64,000 nt of DNA. Origin: Epiperipatus broadwayi. Its lineage: Eukaryota > Onychophora > Udeonychophora > Euonychophora > Peripatidae. Every line of letters begins with the position of its first letter. Position 1 is the first letter of the stretch. Shown in pieces: positions 1-11,074 of the stretch. The notes under the pieces were generated by a model that made no database searches, was not told the DNA's origin, and worked only from the letters and a program-made list of their open reading frames with translations. Made by a program: the position numbers and the translations under genes. The DNA lies in assembly GCA_028023455.1 (NCBI GenBank), contig JAQFVV010000020.1:7297092-7361091 (forward strand), in the 5' to 3' direction.

Positions 1-135
1 TTTGCTAATTTTGGGTTTTTGGGGGGGTCAAAAAAGACAAAATAAAATTTCTCAAGCTCTCTGGCAGACGATTGGAGTTGCGGGAAAATACCGTTTCTGT
101 CGTGACTCGGACGAGAGTTGAAAAAAAATAACAAA

Positions 136-942
136 ATGTCTACCACATTATTACATTTGTGGGATGTCCCAAACACAGAAAGTAAGGCAGTTGCGTTTTT
201 GCAAGCCCAAAACATCCTGCCATTCGTTGATTTAGTTCAGTCATATGTGGTTAATAAATTTATTTTCTGGAAAAAATTTGTGTTTTGTTTGCGATTATTT
301 TTATCTGTAAATCATGTAATTGACACCCAGAATGACAGTGATAAAAAGGGGCGGTGTAGTTTGATTGATTTTTTTTTTTAAAAAATACTTCTTCTTTTGA
401 TATACCTATTCGTTCCGTTTAGAAGCAAAAAGAGGTTTTTTGTTGTTGTTTTAAATCAATAAACAGCACGTTAAATGAACCCGAGCTAATTTTTGTTGTT
501 AAAAAAGAATAAAAATACCGTTTTATTTTTGTTATGAAAAAAAAAATCTTTAACAAAGTTATATGATTCTTAAAAAAATATAAATAAATCCACAGAATGT
601 AACAAAACTGGTTGACATGTTTTATTTGTTATTATTAAAAAATCAAAACCCCATTTTATTTGTTATCAAGTCCGGATCTACCATCTACTCAGACTGTTGG
701 AAGGGTTATAGGACTACAGATCTTAAGGTGGCAGGCTTTACACATGTAACTGTTAACCATCGTTACAATTTTGTGGACCCCACAACAGGAGCTCACACTC
801 AGACCATCGAGAGGTTTGGGGTCTACTTAAGTGGCAGAATAGAAAACACCGTGGCACAGCACACCAATACCTCCAAAATTATTTAGCTGAGTTCATTTGG
901 AGGCGTTTTCACAAAGATAGGACATTTTCCAAGCCATTTTGA
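136..942 (+). pseudogene. Broken Merlin-type (ISXO2-like DDE) transposase
   Basis: A decayed DNA transposase that would cut and join transposon ends in the nucleus. Residues 1-30 from the ATG at 136 read like the family's N-terminus (LWDVPNTES, AFLQAQNILP). The reading frame then runs into an unrelated A-rich repeat (about 223-666). From 667 the C-terminal catalytic part resumes with STIYSDCWKGY, VNHRYNFVDP and GAHTQTIER, which contain the second Asp and the final Glu of the DDE triad. A frameshift near 883-887 moves the tail (NYLAEFIWRR) to another frame, ending at a TGA at 940-942. The middle, with the zinc ribbon and first catalytic Asp, is absent, so it cannot be active. ISXO2-like domains define Merlin elements in animals, which fits the 8-bp duplication of element E nearby. 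The call rests on motifs recognised by eye. Confidence 0.85.
223..666 (+). repeat. A-rich repeat D, copy 1, interrupting the transposase
   Basis: This segment begins GTTGATTTAGTTCAG and replaces the middle of the transposase gene. A second copy starts at about 1009 with the same order of sub-blocks: TTAATAAATTTATTTTCTGG, the ACACCCAGAATGRCAGTG block, GGGGCGG, CAATAAACAGCAC and CAAAACCCC. The two copies are near-identical for the first ~120 bases and drift further in. The exchange of coding sequence for a copy of the downstream flank could be gene conversion, template switching during gap repair, or insertion with deletion. Confidence 0.7.
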
Positions 943-1008
943 AGGAAATGACTGTATACCCTCAGTAACAAGTTATGACTTTTTAAAATGTTGCAACCTT
1001 CATTACAG

Positions 1009-1450
1009 TTGATTTAGTTTAGTCATATATGGTTAATAAATTTATTTTCTGGAAAGAATTTGTGTTTTGTTTGCAATTATTTGGATCTGTAAATTATGTA
1101 ATTAACACCCAGAATGGCAGTGTTAAAAAGGGGCGGCGGAGTTTGTTGAACATATCTTGATTGATTGTTTTTTTGTTTTGTGTAAAAAAAAATACTTCTT
1201 TTGACGTATCTATTCGTCTCAATTAGAAGCAAAAATATGTTTTTTGTTGTTGTTGTTCTAAATCAATAAACAGCACATTAAGTATATTTTAAAAATGTAC
1301 CCGACCTAATTTTTGTTGTTAAAAAAAAAAAAAAAATACCAACGTTTTATTTGTTATGAAAACAATTTAACAAACTTGTACGACTCTTAAAAAAGATAAA
1401 TAAATAAATCCACAGAATGTAACAAAACAGATTAATATAAATATTTTTTT
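1009..1450 (+). repeat. A-rich repeat D, copy 2, downstream of the transposase
   Basis: Direct repeat of 223-666, starting GTTGATTTAGTTTAG about 66 bases after the transposase stop. It probably belongs to the original 3' non-coding part of the same Merlin-type element, which makes copy 1 the secondary one (inference). Confidence 0.65.
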
Positions 1451-1484
1451 TGTTAAAAAAACAATACCGTGAATGACTTTTTTG

Positions 1485-1740
1485 TTTTTGACGTTTTATT
1501 TATTATTAAAAAAAAAAAATCCGCCGCCCAAAAAAAAAACCCCGTATTTATAAATCTAAGAGAAAAAAAAAAGTCCCGTTTTATTTATTATTATTAAAAA
1601 AAAAACAAAAAAATCAAAACCCCGTTTTATTTGTTATAATTAAAAAAAAAACAAAAAAAATCAAAACCCTGTTTTATTTGTTATTATTAAAAAAACCAAA
1701 AAAATCAAAACCTGCCGCCCAAAAAAAAACCCTATTTATA
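1485..1740 (+). repeat. A-rich minisatellite, about four units
   Basis: Units of roughly 45-60 bases share the core CGTTTTATTTGTTAT followed by ATTAAAAA and a CAAAAAAATCAAAACC tail. Starts are near 1490, 1570, 1622 and 1668. A related unit sits at 640-665 inside repeat D copy 1. Unit length varies through the A runs. Confidence 0.7.
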
Positions 1741-2317
1741 AATGTAAGATAAAATACCAAACAATTCTTTTCGTTTATAAGCAAATACGGACATCTGAGG
1801 CGGAGTTTGTCAGACAGCTTTGATTTTTTTTTGCTAAATCAATCAACAGCAACCCCCGGCATTTTTAACAAATTCAAAAAGAAAGTGTCGATTCTAATTT
1901 TAAATAACAAAAAAAAAAGTCGTATGTAAAGCAAATTGTGTATATTTGAGATATTCCGAAAAAAAGTTAAAACTGTCCCTTATACTTTGAAATGTATCGA
2001 ATCCAAAACCCCAAAAAAAAAGATGTCTGTAAAAAAGAAACAGTAGATTTAGAATGGAAATCCCCCCCAAATAAAGGCGTAGGTCAAAGTGTCCATTATA
2101 GTTTTAAATTTATCAAATGAAAACCAAAAAAAAAATTATTATGTCCAAAACAAACAACAACAATATATTAAAAAAAAAAAAAGTACAGCCGTATGTCAAA
2201 ATACGATCTATTAGATAAAAAAAAATCTAGCGGCCCAGTAATGTTATATCACTCTGTGTTTAACTAAAAACAGCGCCACCAAAGGCTGCACAGTTAATAG
2301 TTTACAAATACCAAGGG
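1741..2317. other. A-rich non-coding stretch before element E, with a terminus-like block
   Basis: Many poly(A) runs and no supported gene. At 2238-2298 the order GCCC, ATGTTATAT, TGTGTTTAACTAAAAA, GCGCCACC, GGCTG resembles, in the same orientation, the right terminus of element E at 14,400-14,455. It may be a diverged Merlin-type terminus, possibly the 3' end of the element whose transposase lies at 136-942. Confidence 0.4.
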
Positions 2318-3320
2318 GTGTAACCGTTTAAAGAAGAGTAGTTTACGTTACTTTTAGTGGTGGTGTACATTTGATTGCTGACAATAATTAGTGAGAAGGG
2401 TGGGTGTTTTTGGATGATGATTAAATACTAATTTACCTTCCTTTTATTTTACATTTGATTGCCGACAACAATTATTGGGAGAAAGGGGTTGTTTTTTTGT
2501 GTATGTTTAAATCAAAATTGAAGTTACTTTTATTGGTTACATTTGATTGACAACTGATTTGACTTTCTTTTTTTTTTTCGTTTATAAATTATGATTTTGG
2601 TTTTCCCAAAACCTAATATTTTTGACAATGGGACAATAATAGTTGTTGTTTCTTTCATTTTTATTGACAAGAGCGAGTCTTTTTTGGTGTATGTTCAAAT
2701 AGTAATTTGGGTTACATTTAAAAAATAATCGGTTTATCTTACTTTTAGTGCTTTACATTTGATTGCCGACAACAATTAGTGGGAGGGGTGTTTTTGTGTA
2801 CGATTAAAGAATAATTGTACGTTAATTTTATTTTTTACATTTGATTGCCGACAACAATTATTGAGAGAAAGGGTTTTGTGTTTTATTTTTTGTTTGTGTG
2901 TATGATGAAATCAAAATTTAAGTGACTTTTATCGGTTACCATTTGATTGACAACCGATTTGACTTTTTTTCGTTTATAAATTATTTGCGTTTATAAATTA
3001 TAAATTATTCGGTTTGATAATGGGACAATAATAGTTGTTGTTTCTTTAATTTTGATTGACAAGAGTGTGTCTTTTTCGGTGTATGTTCAAATAGTAATTT
3101 GGGTTATGTTTAACTAATAATTTAGGTCTTATTTTGATTGGTTTATATTTGATTGCCAACAACAATTAGTGGGAGGGGTTTTTTTTCTATACGATTAAAG
3201 AATAATTGACGTTCCTTTTATTTGACCGTCTGATTGCCGATGACAACAATTATTGGGAGAAGGGATGTACGTTTAAAATAAAAATTGAAGTTACTTCTTT
3301 TATTTTTGACATTTGACGAA
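2318..3320 (-). repeat. Higher-order tandem array, left copy
   Basis: The box ACATTTGATTGCCGAC followed by AACAATTAKTGGGAG recurs at about 2366, 2452, 2755, 2837, 3147 and 3224. Shorter ATTTGATTGACAAC boxes lie at 2527 and 2939. Short repeats of 75-90 bases plus a longer block build a composite unit of about 390 bases (2366 to 2755 to 3147). It is the inverted counterpart of 12,420-14,330. Confidence 0.8.
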
Positions 3321-3608
3321 GGCCATTTGGAAACCCTCAAACAAGCTTGCCTTAACGAAGTGAACATTTCCGTCGGCCACAATGAGACTTACAAATGAAA
3401 ATCGAAAGATGTTTTTGGACCTCAAATCTGCATATATTTGCTGCACAATCCAATCTTTTCTTTTAGCAGCAGGATGTTTTTTTTTCTGCTGTAGAAATAT
3501 TCCAGTGCCGGCTTCCGTGTCTGGCAATTCCCATATTTTCAAGTTTTCTGTTGTTTGAATTAGCCATCTTCTTGACCTCAGAAAATTTCTCGCTAAAACG
3601 TGACTCAA
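3300..3608 (-). pseudogene. Merlin-type transposase N-terminal fragment in E (left)
   Basis: A 102-residue open frame on the minus strand contains IWELPDTEAGTGIFLQQ and ends ASLFEGFQMAFVKCQK. The first motif aligns with LWDVPNTESKAVAFLQ of the transposase at 136. The second resembles the family's zinc-ribbon exit region (F-E-G ... F-V). The catalytic domain is absent and the frame stops where the tandem array begins. This links element E to Merlin by descent. The frame is open here but shifted in the right copy, which suggests no selection on the protein. Confidence 0.6.
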
Positions 3609-3703
3609 AGTGTGATCGTTTAAAAATTTTATACTACCCCACCCTAATCGAGAATTTAGGAGGCTTATAGCTTTACGAGGAACAATCAGAACACTGTTGA
3701 AAC

Positions 3704-6263
3704 AGTAAGATTTGTATTTGAATCTTAAGTTTCACCTTTTTCTATCGTCTCTCACTCACGGGTCTATCCCACCCAAATTTAAACTTTTTGGTATCGAATT
3801 GTGTGTGTAGCAATATTAAAAATGTATAGATATATGTAGAATTCACCATAAACACGCACACATTTTGATCTCAAATTTAGGGCAATAAATAATATAATTT
3901 AGATTTCTTTTCGTTATATAAAAAAATATATATTTTAACCATTTATTTTAAATTGTAAAATCCGCTATTTATTGCTTTGTTTAAATTTCATTTAATAATA
4001 ATTTTAGAAATCTGATGTAATATTTAATTAAAAGTAAAAGTAATTGTATGTTCCCTTTTGTCTTTGAAATTTTAAAAGCATCGGTCGGTGAGAGATAATA
4101 GATTAATTAAAAAGAAAAATTCCCTAAAATCTAATTGCAAAAACTAAATGTAAAATCTAAACGTAAACAATAGAACGGCAATTTTCTCTAATTAGAATTA
4201 ACAAAAATGCATTGATTATCCTCAGGGCAGATTAAGTGGAATCTAAAAATACACTAACAAAAATGTGAAAGATAAGATCTAGGAAAGGAGGCCATTTTAG
4301 ACTTTCTAGAGTTTTGGACTTTAACTTTAGCTTTGCTCTCAAGCAGTTGAGAGTCTCCAAATATATATAATTTTGATGTGCCTTAATATGCGTGAATAGG
4401 AAGCACCCAGACTATTCTCCATCGGAGATGGCCTATCGGATGCCAAACTTTCCATTGCCCTTCATAAATTCAACCACGAAGATCTGCTGCCTAAAATAAT
4501 GAGAAAGCTGCTGCTGCTGTTAAATTAAATGAACCACCTAAATACAGGAAAGAACTGCTAATCATGAACAATTTGCTACTAACCAATGGAATCAGAAATC
4601 TTCCCATAAACAGGTACCTGTCTCCAAATTCTCTAGAGTACTCTACTAATATGCTATAGCTCATTCTTCATACTACTTATATAACTTATAAAATGTAAAA
4701 TTATCATTTGTAAAACTAAAATTTAATAATTAATTTATTGTGTAAATTTCTCTAATAATCTAGCTTACCTCACTCTATCTTTCTTGGGTACGTATTTCTA
4801 AAATCTACATTTTATCATATAATTATCGCATGCTCATAATTTTCTAAATATAAATCTAGGATCGCTTGAAACAGTGGATGCGTGTCAAATTTTCATTAAT
4901 ATTTACTTTCATAAATAACTTAATAATTTCACATAAATCGACACGCTTTCAATGCTTCCTTTATTGTAATGTAGGGATCTACTGATTAGCAAATGGCTGA
5001 CGTATTAGTGTAATAATCACCCAGTTTTTATATGTTCTATATGCTATTAAATCTTGATTAATAATTCCATAAAATTGCATTTCTTTGATAGTCGCAAACG
5101 TTCATTATTAAATGTTGATAATGTAGTGCCGAGTTAGAAAATATATTTAAATCTTACCAAAATCGTCTATACATTATACATGTGTTACGTTTTAGAGACG
5201 CGATGACCCATTATAAGCCTTGAATATTCCGGATTCTATAGGGTTGAAATTAACCCCAGTCGTCTTACACAAGCAGACATAATAAATGCTCCTGTAGGAC
5301 TTGACGAAAGTCACGCAGCCAGCAGGCAATCGCGGCATGAACCGCTTGTCCCTGGTTATGCTTATGTGACACCTTACCTCTTTGGGCCTATGGCAAATGC
5401 CAGCCCATCGTTCTCATTCTTATAAACTCATTCATGGCCATGCAGTCTCAATATACTGCCATTCCATATCACCTTTCTAAAATGTACCACGTGTTTCTTT
5501 AATTAACTTTATTATTCTATGTATCACTCCGTCCCTGCATTAGTGACATAACTCACTCTCAAATAAATGTTTGCCCCTAGTTGTTAGTAAATATTTTAAT
5601 TAAATAAATATATGTCCGCCGCTACTCTTATAAATTTTACTTTAGACTCTTGCATTGCAAAGGTATAAATCCCTCACGGCATGCCTTAGAAATACTTGCT
5701 CGAGAATTTTAGGTAGCTAGATTACGTCATCAAATAAAGGTTTTTCTTTTGTAAACATTACAGTATCGAAATACCGCTACTGAGGTCTTAAATATAAAAT
5801 ATGTCTAAATAAATAAATGTATTTCTTTAATATAATAGTATCAGAAAATCCCGCTACTGAAACTTTAAATCTTAGCAAATATTACTAGTAAATGATTTAT
5901 CACTAAAATGTTTTAAATAAATAATTTCAAACTACGTCTGCAGTTACGTTTTATTTATTCGATACTCATTCTATATAATATTTCCTCGATTATGTAAATA
6001 TGAATGTTTAATTAATATTAGTGTGATCATTGGCTAACTCGAAAATAAAATCATGAATCTCTTGCATATCCCTGACCACCGTGCCTAAAGAAATGTTTAC
6101 TAATGTCGCACCAGATGCGTTGTTTTGTAGATTGTATTGTGGAACTGATAAACTATGTTCGAACTCAGTACTACGGGTGGCTTCGCTACCTAGATGGTGC
6201 TGCAGTTCTGTGTGGTGGTCGAATTCTGCACTATGTTAACGAGTCACACGTTTTCTGACTGTT
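3704..6263. mobile_element. 2.56-kb unidentified insertion inside left E
   Basis: The right copy of E lacks this segment. It is bounded by a 13-base direct repeat differing at one base (ACACTGTTGAAAC at 3691-3703, ACACTGTTTAAAC at 6264-6276), and removing one repeat restores co-linearity with the right copy. A duplication this long is more typical of target-primed retroposition than of cut-and-paste elements. However, short inverted ends also exist (AACAGTAAGA at 3701; reverse complement of 6254-6263 is AACAGTCAGA). No family was recognised. It contains the coding-like tract at 4400-4659 and CCGCTACT-containing short repeats at about 5619, 5772 and 5852. Confidence 0.6.
4400..4659 (+). pseudogene. 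Unrecognised coding-like tract with one frameshift
   Basis: Two overlapping open frames look protein-coding in composition. The first (4400-4528) includes SIGDGLSDAKLSIALHKFNH and ends in TAA. The second (from about 4501) includes VKLNEPPKYRKELLIMNNLL and NRYLSPNSLEYSTNML before the TAG at 4657-4659. They join naturally across the CTG repeat near 4507-4520, where one base gained or lost explains the shift. Together they give about 85 residues, basic and helical-looking. I do not recognise the family. Because it lies within the inserted segment, it is more likely mobile-element or captured sequence than a host exon. The tract could also be fortuitous. Confidence 0.35.
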
Positions 6264-6711
6264 ACACTGTTTAAACTATTAAAAGGTAACAGTACATCAA
6301 TTCGTCTTAAAAAAAAGGCCCCAATGAAAATTTAAATACTTTTGACACGATCAAATTAACACACCCTCGTATGATATTAAAATACATAACACAGCATTAC
6401 AATATAGTGCATGACACAAACAACTACGGCATTTTCCTCTGCTTTTAGCATTGGAAAAAGCCACACCGTTAGCTGCTAAGCCGAGTTAACACTCTTTCTA
6501 GATTTTATCGTAGAAAGAAAACTTAACTCCGTGTTAACACTCTACCTTTTAGCGTAGAAACAAGACTTAACTCTGAGTTAACAATCTTTCTAGGATTTAT
6601 TTTAGAAAGAATGCTTAAAGGCTTGGGTGCGGCCACGGAAACGACATATTTCTAGAAATTTAGCTAGAAATAGCGCCACCCGTGGCTGACATGAAGGATC
6701 AGATGAGAACC

Positions 6712-8986
6712 AAAACATCAATATAAAAATAATAACTTTAAAAATGTTTAAATTCTTATTATCCTCTTATTATAATAAACTGTGGTATGTTAACTTTGCG
6801 CATCACAATTTTTTATCTTGAATCATATAAAATTGTGAAAATTATGTATTGAACACACATTCATAAAGATGTATAATGATGGCCATAACAATCAAAAATT
6901 AATATAATATGCAGAATGAGTTTTAAATGTATATCAAATAGGTATATTCAATATTTGTATTTAATATGTATTAAACAAATCTAGAGAAACATCAGTTTTG
7001 ATAATCATGCATGAATATTAGTTATTCATTTATTATATTAAATGAAAAAACTGACAAATCTGTAAACAAATCTGTTTGCAATATTTATATATTTCAGAAA
7101 TTCATCTTTGTCAACTCCTTAAAATGATATCAATTGTTCATTTAAATATTATTACCAATCTTATTATTGAAAATTGAATGACCTTATGTTAAGGTATCAA
7201 TATTGAAATTTACTATCTTTTTTTGTAAAATAGCCTATTATAATATATCTAAACACTAAACAATGCAGTCAATAAGAAACTCATTTTATTCATTAACCTT
7301 GATCAAAAAATCTTACATTAAAATGTGTAATCAATACATTAATGCACTTTGAAATAAATGTAAACAAAACTAAAGAGATATCAGATATAATCACTTTGCA
7401 TGAAACATATTATTCAAGTATCATATTATGCGAAAAAATATTCATTTCCTGTCATCTATAATGCTTCAAAAATATGGGTGGTATTTATCTTCTATACACT
7501 AATGTTTGACATATAATGTATATTATTTTGTTTACAAAAAAGAATTATAAATTTAAATATAAAATGAGAGAGTTTTTTTTTTAAATGCGTATGTATATTT
7601 CTGTTAAAATGATATTAGTGTGAATATATTGGGAGGATATACAATAAGTATTTAAACATCTATTGAAGAATCTCTGTATGAATGCATATAATAACAAATA
7701 GAAACTAATGTGGTCAGCATATCACATTCCATTTAGTTTCTGATTTTAAAGTGTGGTGTTTCTGAAATCACAATGGGATAACTAATCAATAAATTGAAAA
7801 ATCAGCATATTTTTGACATTGATGCATATTTAAAGACATAAATAATAGAACCAATTTTTTTTATATAAAGTAATCTAAAAATAAACACATCAACAGTAGA
7901 ACAAAGATTTGTGCTTTAACAGCATTTTCTATATTGAAATAAAATAGTAGTTTTTTTGTAAGAATATTTTTTATAACATATTTAAAAACATAAATAATTT
8001 GCAAAAATTGAGCAGGTATTATGCTAGTCCATCATTGAAAAATAAAACATTTTCCTGTAATGCGAAATAATTTTTTTTCAAAGTTTTTACAAGGTGATCC
8101 CAAAACAATATGATAATATTTGGTTTATTGAACATTTGTGCATGTATTTACTTCATCACTGAAACCTAAAACATTTTTCCATATTGATACTAACATTTGT
8201 AACTACCAAAACCTTTGATTTAGTAACTGAAATAAACACCCAGAAGTTCATGAATTGAAGCAAAATTCTGAAGAAAATGACAGCCATACACCTCTGAATT
8301 ATTAGTCTCATCTGGATCACATTTGCTGTCTTGGCAATCAAACAGCAGCAACCTTTCTTCAGGCTATTCATTCTGTTTATCATCAATAATCAAAAAAAAA
8401 AAATTAGTCATTTTCCTTTTTTTTTTTATTATTAATCCAGTTTATTGTTTTATTATCCTATGTACTGATTAAGTAATGCATTTTCTTTGAACAAAAAAAA
8501 AAAAGTCATTTACAATGGATTTGTCATTTATTTTTGGATCCATTTTGAAAGACAAATAGGAAAGTTAAAAAAATTTAAAGGACAAATAAGAACCCCCCCC
8601 CCCCAGATATATTGTGATGATCGCACATACTGCGATCACACATATAGATATTTAACATTTAAAAAATATTAAATATTGTGTTTGGAATACTAAAAAGCGA
8701 GTTTAAAAAATTATAAACAAAGAAATGTTTTAATTAAGAAAAGAGAGGGAATTAGAATCGAAAAGATTCTTATCTTTTACCCTACAAAGTCAAGATTTTG
8801 TGAAATGAAAAATAAGTAAAGTTAGAAATATTGAAATTGTACATTAAAAAATTATAGTGATAAAGAAATATAAATAAAATACAAATTAAAATACAATTTA
8901 GAGAAAAGGGTAAAGTTGAAAGCCTTAAACAGAATAAAATAGAAATTTAAAACATGACCAAAAGATAAGGATCTGGGTCATAAAGT
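6712..8986. other. AT-rich DNA without a supported gene
   Basis: Between left E and the relic near 9.4 kb there is A/T-rich sequence only. Short open frames at 8156-8386 and 8487-8672 show no conserved motif. The only structured spot is the C-run and hairpin at 8592-8638. Confidence 0.5.
8592..8638. repeat. Poly(C) run followed by a short perfect hairpin
   Basis: A run of twelve Cs (about 8593-8604) is followed by TGATCGCA-catac-TGCGATCA at 8618-8638, an 8-bp stem with a 5-base loop. It may be the remnant of a small foldback element. Function unknown. Confidence 0.5.
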
Positions 8987-9339
8987 ACACATTTGACGAT
9001 AAAACGAAATGCGTGTATGGAGTATATATGAAGTGTGATAAAGACAGAAAAAATTAATGCTTGTCAAAACAAAAATAAAAAAACATTTTATTAAAAATCT
9101 GTGTAATTAAAATAAATAAATAAATGTACATAGTGCTACGAAATTATGTAAAGGCAAATCTATATACATGGCCGAAGGCACATTCAGAAAAGGAAAGGTG
9201 TGAACAACAGCAAAAACAAAGGATCGAAAAGACAAAGAACTGGGGAATTTTAATTAAAAGTATTGTTAGAGTGGGAGACTTCTTGTCGAGAGGTTGGTGG
9301 AAAGAGTGCTCCGATAATAAGCAGCCATAATTAACAAGA

Positions 9340-9618
9340 TATGATTTCTAACATTGGTGCCTCATCAAGAATGGCTGGCTAAGGGCCGTCATGATCGCTT
9401 GCTGATCCAGACTCACTGTCCTCTAATGGTTCCCGTCTAGATGTAACAACTACCGACATAGCACCTGCCGGAGAGTTCGTTTTGCCTGGTCCTTGATGCC
9501 CTAAATGCGGAGGAGTTCCCACAACCAAAATCTAACTTAGGAGCGATCGTCCCTGCTAAAGAAGTGGAGAAATTCCACATGGCGGTCAGCAAGACTTCAA
9601 ATTAATTCAGAGACTTAA
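9340..9618 (+). pseudogene. Possible LTR-retrotransposon leader/gag relic
   Basis: This block is visibly richer in G+C than its surroundings. It starts with a TGGTGCCTCATCAAG segment (about 9355), placed as a primer-binding site would be after an LTR end (...TTCTAACAT). Two frames downstream look coding. One, ending near 9503, contains DVTTTDIAPAGEFVLPGP. The next, ending at a TAA near 9606, contains SNLGAIVPAKEVEKF. They would join through one frameshift. No protease, reverse transcriptase or matching second LTR was found, and 9900-10,280 also has above-average G+C that could belong to it. The LTR reading is inference; captured host sequence is an alternative. Confidence 0.35.
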
Positions 9619-10722
9619 AAACCTAGGTAAATATGTACACTACATTTTATATTTCCATGTGCACATACCTTTATTGAGACATTGGCCAAATTCTCACTTT
9701 GAATGATACAGACATTCTTTAACTTTTTTATATATATCCGGAATGATGATTTATAAATGTACAATCATTTATAGGATCTTTTTATTTTGTTTACTCGTAG
9801 CATTATAGCATATAATCTTTTTTTTTATTGAGTGTTAATGATTTAAAGTATTTCTTTTATTGTTAATTTATTCTATTAAATATATTTATTATTGATTTAA
9901 ATCTGTTTCGTCTTGTTCTTCGCCACTTCAAAAATAATATAATCTTAGGGTTTGGGAAAATAATTATTACTCATTATGAGTACTGAATTAACACGTGAAG
10001 CTGGTGGTGCAGTATTTTGATCTCATTAAAATTTATAAATATCCAAACGCTGTAACTCTGTTAAATCTTACAGCAGTCGAGAGACATTTGACCTGGAAAA
10101 ATAACCTGGGGCTATACCCGTATAGTTGCAGGTTCGGTCAAGTATGGATATAGACTCATTTATGTCCGTATGTTCTCTCTGCTTGTGGTAGCGGAAAGTG
10201 GACGATCTTGAATTTTAGGAATTCCCCATTATATATAAATAAAAGGGAAGTTAAGCTGTCGATCGCCGGGTTTCCGTTACAATATATAATTTACAATTAA
10301 TACAAATGTATTTTATAATTTGAACTTTAATATGGAGTACTTTTATGAGAATCCAATTTTCTGCAAAAATGTTCAATTTATAGATGAGTAATCCCAGTAT
10401 GGATTCAGTAGCTCCATGCAGTGGGTAAAAGCAAAAACTAAAAGGAAAATTGAATATAACACACCAACTATATTGGTACCAACAAATATGTATATAAGAA
10501 AATTCTATTTTATTGAGTTCTTATTAACATAGTTACACAAACATCTACTCAGACTCTCAAACATAATACTATATATAAAGTTCATAATCAAACATTATTT
10601 TTAATAATTAGGATCAGTGATATTGCCTTTTTGAGTTTTTGTAACATCTTTTAGTTCTTTATAGTCTTCTCCAACACATCAGTCTTCAATTGATATTCTA
10701 CACATTACAGCATATGTTTTGA
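9619..10722. other. Non-coding stretch, partly higher G+C
   Basis: No gene supported. Bases 9900-10,280 include mixed-composition sequence ending GATCGCCGGGTTTCCG, different from the A/T background and possibly the 3' remainder of the element begun near 9.3 kb. Confidence 0.35.
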
Positions 10723-11074
10723 ACTGTAATAATAATCAGCAAGAAGCTAATGCACATGCGCTTTGTGGATTTTAACTATAAATGAATACTCTCACTTTCC
10801 AAACACAAGATAAAGTCTTTGTGAAAAGATAGAATGAATCCATCTATCCTTTCAACCCAAACGTTTAAGTATGGGCAAATGTTAAGTATTTGGAAATGAG
10901 AGCGTATTTCCAAATACTTAAGATTTGCCCATACTTAAACATTTGGTCTGAAAGGATAAATGTATATTTTCACAAAGACTTTATCTTGTGTTTGGAAAGT
11001 GAGAGTATTCATTTTTAGTTAAAATCCATAAAGTGCATGTACATTAGCTTAATGCTGATTATTATTATTACAGT
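10723..11074. mobile_element. Foldback MITE (family M1), long copy
   Basis: An almost complete palindrome of about 350 bases. Outer ends are ACTGTAATAATAATCAGC (10,723-10,740) and its inverse at 11,054-11,074. Inner arms share AAGCTAATGCACATG, CTTTCCAAACACAAGATAAA, GTCTTTGTGAAAA and GTTTAAGTATGGGCAAAT, each mirrored. A deleted copy lies at 27,894-28,084. It has no coding capacity, and its parent transposase is unknown. The transcript would form a very long hairpin. Confidence 0.85.

Larger units (their letters stand above)
2318..6711 (-). mobile_element. Element E, left copy: inverted, truncated, with an insertion
   Basis: The reverse complement aligns with the complete copy at 11,650-14,478. 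The tandem array (2318-3320), the transposase fragment (3300-3608) and the segment to 3703 match 12,040-13,640. After the 2.56-kb insertion, 6264-6711 matches 11,650-12,040. The right edge carries the family terminus GGATCATCAG-type sequence in the form GGATCAGATGAGAACC, ending at 6711. The distal end is missing: at about 2318 the homology stops and unrelated A-rich DNA begins. It contains no intact gene. Confidence 0.8.
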
